Origin: JBAXTE01 sp963556065
GTDB lineage: Bacteria > Bacteroidota > Bacteroidia > Bacteroidales > WCHB1-69
Direction of reading: 5' to 3'
NCBI GenBank assembly: GCA_963556065.3
Contig: CAUVYH020000013.1
Coordinates: forward strand, 124,001 to 188,000
DNA length: 64,000 nucleotides
Shown here: positions 29,029 to 37,100 of the stretch, piece by piece
Layout: every line of letters starts with the position of its first letter
Position numbering within the stretch: the stretch's first letter is position 1
Notes under the pieces: model-generated
What the model was told of the DNA's origin: nothing
What the model saw: the letters and a program-made list of their open reading frames with translations, nothing else
The model's database searches: none
Translations under genes and position numbers: made by a program

Positions 29029-30300
29029 ATGAGAAAAGAGAACAAAAAGCTTAGGTTTATCGATTTATTCGCTGGTGCAGGTGGCCTTTCAGAAGGTTTT
29101 ATACGTCAGGGATTTGAACCTATTGCTCACGTTGAGATTGATGGGGCTGCATGTAATACATTACGAACACGAACTGCATACCATTATTTGAAAGAAACAA
29201 ACCAATTTGATAAATATATTGATTATCTGAAAGGCAATATCAAGAGGTCAGAACTATACGCTCTTTTACCTGACAAACTCAGCAAGTCTGTAATAAATTT
29301 AGCAATTAAGGAAGAAAATAATCAAATGATTTTTGACAAGATTGATGACATTAATGCAGGCAGAAAAATTGATTTGATTATTGGAGGGCCTCCCTGTCAA
29401 GCATACTCATTAATTGGACGTGCTGCTGATAAAAATAAAATGAAGGACGATGGACGTAACTTTCTGTATATCCAATATGGTGAGTATATAAAAAAATACC
29501 AACCGAATTATTTTGTATTTGAAAATGTAATCGGTCTTTATTCTGCGAAAGATATAGATGGCAACAGATACCTTGATAAACTAATTGATTTGTACCGTGA
29601 AATTGGATATGAAACTGAATACACGACATTGAATGCATCAAACTTTGGGGTTTTACAACAAAGAAGAAGGGTTATTTTAATAGGGAAAAAAGGCACGCAA
29701 AAAGGATTTTACCCTGATTTCAAAACTCAGCAGAATACGGTAAATGTGGATGAAGTTTTTAAGGGGCTTCCCAAGTTAAATGCAGGTGAAGGAAAAATGG
29801 GAGTAACACCATATATTTCAAATGAAGTTTCTGAATATCTGTTGGAAAAGAAAATTACTAATAAACTTGAATTCACAACTTTGCATATTGCCCGACCACA
29901 AAACGAACAGGATAAGGAGATTTACCGTGAAGCTGTAAAAAAATGGTTTGAAAAAGGTGAAAGATTAAATTACAATGATTTGGAAGGTCGCCTACAAAGC
30001 CATAAAAACCGCCATTCGTTTGTTGACCGCTTTAAGGTGGTAGCTCCAAATTTACTTGCTTCGCAAACCGTGGTTGCACATATTGCCAAAGATGGACACT
30101 ATTATATTCATCCGGATATTGAACAAAACCGATCGCTAACAGTCCGAGAAGCGGCGCGTTTACAATCATTCCCAGATGATTTTTATTTTGAAGGAGAAAC
30201 AGAAAAACCAAGCAGAACTGCTGCATTTAAACAAATCGGGAATGCGGTTCCAGTTGTTTTAGCAGAGGAAATTGCTAAAGAAATAAAAAATATAATATGA
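29029..30300 (+). CDS. DNA (cytosine-5) methyltransferase
   Basis: The 423-residue C5 methyltransferase transfers a methyl group from SAM to cytosine in DNA. Motif I is FIDLFAGAGGLSEGF, motif IV GGPPCQAYS with the catalytic cysteine, motif VI FVFENV, motif VIII QQRRRVILIG, motif IX around RFKVVAPNLLASQ, and motif X KQIGNAVP. All catalytic motifs are present. A longer than usual insertion (about residues 55-105) separates motifs I and IV. Target specificity cannot be read from sequence. No restriction endonuclease is recognisable in the operon; the downstream GHKL and receiver proteins take the place where one is often found. It overlaps the next gene by four bases. Confidence 0.95.
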   Translation: MRKENKKLRFIDLFAGAGGLSEGFIRQGFEPIAHVEIDGAACNTLRTRTAYHYLKETNQFDKYIDYLKGNIKRSELYALLPDKLSKSVINLAIKEENNQMIFDKIDDINAGRKIDLIIGGPPCQAYSLIGRAADKNKMKDDGRNFLYIQYGEYIKKYQPNYFVFENVIGLYSAKDIDGNRYLDKLIDLYREIGYETEYTTLNASNFGVLQQRRRVILIGKKGTQKGFYPDFKTQQNTVNVDEVFKGLPKLNAGEGKMGVTPYISNEVSEYLLEKKITNKLEFTTLHIARPQNEQDKEIYREAVKKWFEKGERLNYNDLEGRLQSHKNRHSFVDRFKVVAPNLLASQTVVAHIAKDGHYYIHPDIEQNRSLTVREAARLQSFPDDFYFEGETEKPSRTAAFKQIGNAVPVVLAEEIAKEIKNII

Positions 30301-32432
30301 TTATGCAAGAACAACATACATTTTCTTTTAGAGCAAATAGTCACATTCTAAGTTTGTTAGGAGATGAATTGATTGGAACTGATAACTTGGCAATTTTTGA
30401 GCTAGTGAAAAATGCTTATGATGCTGATGCAACCATTGTAAAAATTGTATTTGAAAATATCAATACACCAGACGCTAAAATTATCGTCGAAGATAATGGA
30501 TGTGGTATGTCATTGAAAACTGTTGAAACGTCATGGCTTGAAATAGGCACTTCATTCAAAAGGGGTAAGAATAGAGTGCCTAGTAAAAAATTCGGAAGAA
30601 TTTCATTAGGTGAAAAAGGTGTTGGAAGACTTGCTGTTCATAAATTAGCATCAAATATCATTCTTGAAACTAAAGAGGCAAATGATTTATTTGGATCTAC
30701 CTTGGAAATAAACTGGAGTGATTTGATGAGTAAAGCTAAATATATTGAAGATACTGAGGTTGTTGTGAAAGATTGTGAAAGAAATCAATTTATTGATGCT
30801 CAACATGGAACTCGAATAACACTTGCAAATTTAAGACGTCGAAGATGGGAAAAAAAAGAGATAAGAAGTCTCGCTAGAACTGTTAACACTTTAATTAGTC
30901 CATTTGATACCCAGAAAGACAATTTTGTTGTTGAACTTATTCTACCAACTGAATATCAACCATGGATAAATGACATATTTAATATTGGGCAGATAATTCA
31001 ATCCGCAACATATCATTTTAAATTTTCGATTGATGTTAATGGAGTTTATACTTGGAATTACAACTTTACTCCTCCGTCTATTTTCAAACTTAAAACTGAT
31101 CCTACAAGTAATAATAATGACTCAATTGAAGATAAAAAGCTCATTTTATACTCGAATAAGAAGAATGGTAACTTGATTTTAAGCTCAAGTGAATTAGCTG
31201 GCATAGGTTCTATAACAGGAGAATTACATGTTTTTAATTTAGTTTCAGAAGTTCTAAATACTTTCAATCAAACAAAAAATATAAAAGATTATTTAAAAGA
31301 AAATGCTGGCGTGAGAGTTTATCGTGACGGAATTAGAGTTTACAACTATGGAGAGTCTGGAAATGACTGGATGGGTTTAGATGTTGTAAGAACAAATAAT
31401 CCAGGCGCAAAATTTGGTAATAATACGATACTTGGAACAATCAATTTAAATCTAAAAGATAGCACCAGATTAAAGGAAAAAACTAATCGTGAGGGTTTTG
31501 ATGAAAATGACACCTATGAAATCTTTAAGAATATATGTTTCAGTATAGTTTCTCATGCCGCAAATGTAGCTCAACAAGATAGAACGAAGCTTGATTTTGC
31601 GATTAAAAAGGATCGAAAAGTCAACAAGGTAGGCTTTTCAGAAACTGTAGAAGAGTTAAAAAAGCTAATAGTCAAAAAGAATTTGCAAACGGAATTAGGT
31701 GCGGCTGTTCTAAAAGTTGAACAAGATTATACAGAAATGAGAGATGTTATGCTTAATTCAGGAATGGCTGGTTTAAACTTAAGTATAGTTTTTCATGAAT
31801 TGGAACGGGAAGTTCGCTATATTAATGAAGATATTAAAAGAGGAAGTAATATAGAACTAATTTCAGAGAAAGTAAGAAATGTAATGTTGTTATTAGATGG
31901 GTTTTCACCGATTTTAAAACAACAAAATCGTAAAGCTGAGAACATATCAAGTATTGTTAATCGAGTAAAAAATCTATCACAAAGTCGATTAATATATCAC
32001 AACATTATCTTGTCAAGCCCTCTACTCTCTGATGAGGCTGAAGATTTTCAAGTTTTAGCACAAACGAATCTTTTAGTTAGTGCAATAAACAATATTATAG
32101 ATAATTCTATTTATTGGACAAGAGTGAAACAGGAAAAAACTGGTGAAAATCACAAACCATTTATTTATATCTCTACCAATACAAAAGACTTTAATGGTCC
32201 AACTTTGATAATTGGAGATAATGGAGATGGATTTAAATTGCCTTCTGATGAATTAACTCGTCCTTTTGTTACTACTCGTCCCGGCGGTATGGGACTAGGA
32301 TTGTATTATGCAAGCATGGTAATGGAATTGGCGGGTGGTAAAATATTATTTATTGATCCAAAGGATTATGAATTACCTGCTACGATTACTGGTGCTGTTA
32401 TCGCTCTAGTGTTTAATAATGAAAAACAATAA
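30297..32432 (+). CDS. Protein with two GHKL ATPase domains (Hsp90/MORC-like N-terminal, histidine-kinase-like C-terminal)
   Basis: The 711-residue protein is cytosolic. The N-terminal ATPase has ELVKNAYDADAT (N box), VEDNGCGMS (G1) and GEKGVGRLAVHKLA (G2), like Hsp90/MutL/MORC. Residues about 450-560 are helical and contain LSIVFHELEREVRYI, which resembles a histidine-kinase H box. The C-terminal ATPase has INNIIDNSIYW (N box), IGDNGDGF (G1) and GGMGLGLYYASMVM (G2), like sensor kinases. It has no membrane segment. It overlaps the methyltransferase by four bases and is followed after three bases by a receiver-like gene, suggesting a phosphorelay pair tied to DNA modification. GHKL ATPases of MORC type are known in restriction-modification loci; this fused layout is not one I can name. 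Confidence 0.85.
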   Translation: MIMQEQHTFSFRANSHILSLLGDELIGTDNLAIFELVKNAYDADATIVKIVFENINTPDAKIIVEDNGCGMSLKTVETSWLEIGTSFKRGKNRVPSKKFGRISLGEKGVGRLAVHKLASNIILETKEANDLFGSTLEINWSDLMSKAKYIEDTEVVVKDCERNQFIDAQHGTRITLANLRRRRWEKKEIRSLARTVNTLISPFDTQKDNFVVELILPTEYQPWINDIFNIGQIIQSATYHFKFSIDVNGVYTWNYNFTPPSIFKLKTDPTSNNNDSIEDKKLILYSNKKNGNLILSSSELAGIGSITGELHVFNLVSEVLNTFNQTKNIKDYLKENAGVRVYRDGIRVYNYGESGNDWMGLDVVRTNNPGAKFGNNTILGTINLNLKDSTRLKEKTNREGFDENDTYEIFKNICFSIVSHAANVAQQDRTKLDFAIKKDRKVNKVGFSETVEELKKLIVKKNLQTELGAAVLKVEQDYTEMRDVMLNSGMAGLNLSIVFHELEREVRYINEDIKRGSNIELISEKVRNVMLLLDGFSPILKQQNRKAENISSIVNRVKNLSQSRLIYHNIILSSPLLSDEAEDFQVLAQTNLLVSAINNIIDNSIYWTRVKQEKTGENHKPFIYISTNTKDFNGPTLIIGDNGDGFKLPSDELTRPFVTTRPGGMGLGLYYASMVMELAGGKILFIDPKDYELPATITGAVIALVFNNEKQ

Positions 32433-32435
32433 ATT

Positions 32436-33734
32436 ATGATAAAACCTGATTGTAAAATTATTGCCGTTGATAATGACAATGTAGAGATTGATAGAATTAG
32501 AGCAGCCTTTAATGAATTAGGGATTTTATGTCATACTGTTCTGTATAATATAGGAGACGAAGTCCGAATGCAATATACAGGTATAAGGATAGCCTTTTTT
32601 GATATAAATCTAAGTGGTGGAAATCCAAAAGGAGCAAATTTATACAACGTGGTTTGTAATGCATTAAAAACAATTATACCACTTGATAATGGTCCTTATG
32701 CTTTAATATTTTGGAGTTTGCATGCCAATGAAGTTGAAGAATTAAAAACATATATCAGAGATAGAGAACAAGCATATATTGCTCGTCCACTTGTAATTGA
32801 CACTATTGATAAAACAAAATCGACAAACCCAGAAGCATTAATTGAAGAAATTAAAAGAGTTCTTTCAAAAGGTTCTCTTGAAACGCTATTGGATTTTGAA
32901 GACAAAGCTCAAAAAGCAGCATCAGACACTTTAAGATCAATTTTTTCCTTGATCCCAAATAATGATTTATGGGGTGAGCATGCTGATTTTGAAGAAAATT
33001 ATGGAAAGGTTTTGTCAAAAATGGCAATTGATGCTGTTGGTGATAAGCATGCACGAAAAGAACCAAAAGAAAGTATAAAAAGTGCAATTCTTCCAATATT
33101 TGAGCATAATTTAAAGAAAACTTTTTTTGATAGTTCATGGGATAATCCTTTATCTCTTTTGGGCAAACCAGAAAAAATAAATTACCCAGAAAATTTCAAT
33201 ATAGGTAAATTAAATACTGTTTATCATATACACAAAAGCAATGATTTCCCTAAAAACACAAGAGGAGTTGTTGCAGAATGCAAAATAAGTGATGATCAAT
33301 GTAAAAAAGCTCTCAATGTTAAGTCATCACAAATATTAAATGATTTTATACCTTTCAAAAAAGATGTCAAACCAAATGTAAAAAAACCATTAAGAGAAAA
33401 AACAGAGTGCGTATTAATAGAAATAAGCGCTTCATGCGATTATGCGCAAGAAAAAACAAGAATTCCAAAATATATACTTGGCTTGATTTATCCTTTCGAA
33501 GCCGAAGAATTAATTGATTTAAAAATTCGGCCAGACTCGTTCTTTAAAACTCCTATTTTTTCAATTAATGATCAATTGTGCTACATTGGATTTAATTTCA
33601 AATATGTCTTAGGTTTAGATATGAGTGATGAGAGATTGGGCGAAATAAAATTTTGCTTGAGCGAAAGTTTGACAAATCAGATTAGCAATAGATATGCTAA
33701 TTATACTTCAAGAATTGGTATAGTGAGCTATTAA
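32436..33734 (+). CDS. Receiver-like protein with unknown C-terminal domain
   Basis: The 432-residue protein. Residues 1-125 look like a response-regulator receiver: the acidic patch is AVDNDN, the probable phosphoacceptor Asp lies in IAFFDINLSGG, and a basic residue follows IARPL. Residues 140-300 are helical. The C-terminal part contains ECVLIEISASCDYAQEKTR, a pattern (I-S/T-x-x-CD-x-AQ-x-K) that I recall from poorly characterised defence-linked proteins but cannot assign. It lies three bases after the GHKL gene and is the last gene of the operon. It may be the effector that is switched by the GHKL protein. Confidence 0.7.
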   Translation: MIKPDCKIIAVDNDNVEIDRIRAAFNELGILCHTVLYNIGDEVRMQYTGIRIAFFDINLSGGNPKGANLYNVVCNALKTIIPLDNGPYALIFWSLHANEVEELKTYIRDREQAYIARPLVIDTIDKTKSTNPEALIEEIKRVLSKGSLETLLDFEDKAQKAASDTLRSIFSLIPNNDLWGEHADFEENYGKVLSKMAIDAVGDKHARKEPKESIKSAILPIFEHNLKKTFFDSSWDNPLSLLGKPEKINYPENFNIGKLNTVYHIHKSNDFPKNTRGVVAECKISDDQCKKALNVKSSQILNDFIPFKKDVKPNVKKPLREKTECVLIEISASCDYAQEKTRIPKYILGLIYPFEAEELIDLKIRPDSFFKTPIFSINDQLCYIGFNFKYVLGLDMSDERLGEIKFCLSESLTNQISNRYANYTSRIGIVSY

Positions 33735-34191
33735 AATCTACTAATAGAAGAAAATATCAAACTCAAATTACATAATGCACACATATTCTGATTTAATAAA
33801 ACTAAATTAGCAAATTATGAGTATCATTCATTTATAACCAAGAAAGAACATCTATCCATAGCAAAAACATTTTAAAAGTGACCTTATTCTATGATCCAAC
33901 AGTATAGGGTGTTTTGATGACATTACAAGATATTATGCTGTTAAATGTTTTGTTCCACCAATTTTTCCAAAACCCCAAGCGTCCCCTCCTTCCAAACTCT
34001 GCATGACAAAACATGTTAACCCTGCATGAATAAATCAATCCGATATTAACACTAAAAAACATATAACTTAGACTATCAATAAGTTACAACACCAAACCAT
34101 TAACTAAAATATTTATAAAAAAGTTATCAACAATTCGAGAATATATCGATAAATGCTATTAATTTTGATAAAATTTAATCCGATTAAAAAG
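33735..34191. other. Gene-free stretch after the receiver-like gene
   Basis: The stretch is AT-rich with no supportable gene or RNA. TAATTTTG at 34160-34167 could be a -7 element for the alpha-2-macroglobulin gene; a matching -33 element is not clear. Confidence 0.4.
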
Positions 34192-37100
34192 ATGTCAATA
34201 ATCAACAAAATCGCCTTTTTTAAGGCCACGGGAATCCGTTATGCAAAACAGCTAAAAAACGGATCAAAAGCTCACAAAATCACTGCATTATCTTTTTTTT
34301 CCATCGTTGTACTCACGTTGGTCCTGTTTTCGTGCAAAACAAGCAAGATTTCAGTGACCGACCGTAATTTTAGCGAACAAATTGATCAGCAACAGAATCT
34401 GATCTTCACCTTCAACTACGACATCGCCTCCGACTCACTGTTCAACAAATGGGACACCACGCAATACCTAAACTTTTCACCCTCCATCAGGGGACGGTTC
34501 ATGTGGAAAACGCCCCGTGAGCTGGTCTTTTCGCCGGAATCTGGTTTTCAGGCCAACACCGACTACAAGGCCACCCTGTCTCCTATTTTAACTAACCTCT
34601 CCAAGGAAAAGAAAGCGGTAAAAACGGATCCCATCGAGTTTCACACGCCCTACCTGCAACTGATGAACGCCCGCCTGTTCTGGTCGCTGAGCGAAGCCAT
34701 GGCAAACACCGTAGTGGTGCAAGCCAACCTCACGTTCAACTACGCAGTAAAGGCCACAGAACTCGACAAGCGTCTGCGGATTATCGCCAACGACTATCAG
34801 GTAATCCATCACACCGTTACGGCCGGAGAATCGGACAACATCATTGTGGAATTTCCAGCTCCCACCAATGTGGGCGATCAGGATTTTCCGGTAAAAATTT
34901 TCGTGGATAAAGGCATGTCGTGCAGCAATTCGTCCAAAGTCACCGATTACCTGATGGAAAAAACGGCAAACATCCCTGCACGTGGCGATTTGATGATTAC
35001 AGGAATGGCCCCGGAATTCGTTGAAGGACAAGGCACAATCCATGTGTTCACCAGTCAGCCGATTATCACCAACAACCTGAAAGAGATCATCAGCATCAAG
35101 CCCAACGTTGACTTCACCATCGACGGACAGGACAACGTCATCAACCTCAAGGGCGATTTCATAGAAGACAAGACATACACCATCCATATCTCCTCGAAAC
35201 TCACCGGAATCTTTGGGAAACCGATGGAACAAGATTATGAACAACCCGTGACCTTTAGTAAATCGAAACCGTTTATAGCCTTCACCGACCCCGGCAGCCT
35301 TTACATGTCATCAAAGGGAGAAAAGAACCTCGGAGTCCGCCTCGGCAACGTAAGCAAAGTGAAAGTAACCGTATTTAAAGTATTCGAAAACAACATCATG
35401 CACTACCTTCGCAATGGGAAACAATACAATTACATGTACGACGAATCGGCTATCGATGACGAGAATTCATATTCCTATAATTACGAGTGGCCAATGGACG
35501 AAAATTACGGAAAAACCATATATGAAAAGAACATCAATGTCGGGAGCCTGCCCAAAAACCTGAATACCTACCTGCTGAATTTGAATCTGCAGGAACTCGA
35601 ATACAACAGTAATCTGAAAGGATTTTACATTGTAAAAGTGGAGGACGACAGTCGCAGGTATCTTCGGGATGCCATCATGGTGTCGGTTTCCGATATTGGA
35701 CTAATCGTAAAAAAAGGAAAAAACGATATGTTTATCATGGCCAACTCCATTCTTGAATCGAAGCCATTAGCCGGAGTTCGCCTTGATTTTATCAGCACCA
35801 ACAACCAAAAGGTGTATTCCGCCACGACCAATGCGGAAGGAGTGGTCACCCTGAAAGACATGAATAAGCAGTTCCCCGGATTTGAGATCGGAATGATTAC
35901 AGCGCATAGCGGGGAAGATTTTAACTTCCTGAATTTCAATGACAACAAGGTGGAAAATTCGCGATACGAAGTGGGCGGAAAATACACCAACAACATCGAC
36001 TATGATGTGTTCGTGTATGGAGACCGCAAACTCTACCGTCCCGGCGACTCAGTCCACATCAACACCATTGTGCGAACATTAGAATGGCTAAATGCGTCGA
36101 ATATTCCATTAAAATACAAGATTCTGGCTCCCAACGGCAAGCAACTGATTTCGTTCCGCAAAGAGACCAACCAACAAGGTGCTGCCGAAATTTCATTCAA
36201 ACTTCCGGACGCAGCCTTAACCGGAGTTTATACGCTCGAAGTTTATTCGGGGAATGACATCATGCTAAATAGCTACCGATTTACTACCGAAGAGTTTATG
36301 CCCGACCGAATTTCTGTAAAAGTAGAGCTCTCGGGAACCCAGCTAAATTCAAGTGATCGGTTGATGGTAAACGTAGATGCCATGAACCTGTTCGGCACTC
36401 CAGCCACCGGTCGTAAAGTGGAGAATGAGCTGAGCCTTTCCCGTACGGTAATTCATCCCAAAGGATTCTCCGATTATGATTTCAGCGTAAACGTAAAAAG
36501 CAGCATTGCCCTCGAAAATATTGTAAGGGACACCAAAACCGATGACAACGGAAGAGCTTCCGAAATATTTACCATGCCTAGTTTTGAAGGCATCGGGCTG
36601 TTGCAAGGGAAAATTTACAGTACAGTCTTCGACGAAACAGGACGTCCGGTAAATAGGGTTTCTATGTTTGAAGTGGCCACTCAAGATATATTTTTCGGCA
36701 TCAAGTACTTTGATACCTACATCGGCACCCATCAACCATTTACGTTCAACATGGCCTCGGTAAACCGCAAGGGTATTGCCGTTAATTCCTCAACAAAAGT
36801 TCAAATTATCCGTAATGAATATCAGAATGTAATCCAACGCTCCGGCTCAAACTACCAATACAATTCAAACAAACGGGAAATCGTGGTCCTCAACAAAACG
36901 GTCAGTTTCGTGGGCGGCAGAGGCCAGATATCCTACACTCCGACCCACTCGGGAGAATACGAAATCAGAATTTACAGCACCAAAGGCGACGGATACGTTT
37001 CGCGGACTTTCTATTCGTACGGTTCCAACGATACCGATTTCTCCTCATTCAACGTGGATAAGGACGGGGAAGTACTCATCGAAAAAGACAAAGAATCTTA

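Noticed and set aside
27742..33734. tRNA-Ser as the attachment site of an island ending after the receiver-like gene.
   Set aside because: No repeat of the tRNA 3' end was seen near 33.7-34.2 kb and no integrase gene is present.
34588..35244. 218-codon minus-strand frame and several others inside the macroglobulin gene.
   Set aside because: Shadows of a well-supported 5.5-kb gene with consistent domains.
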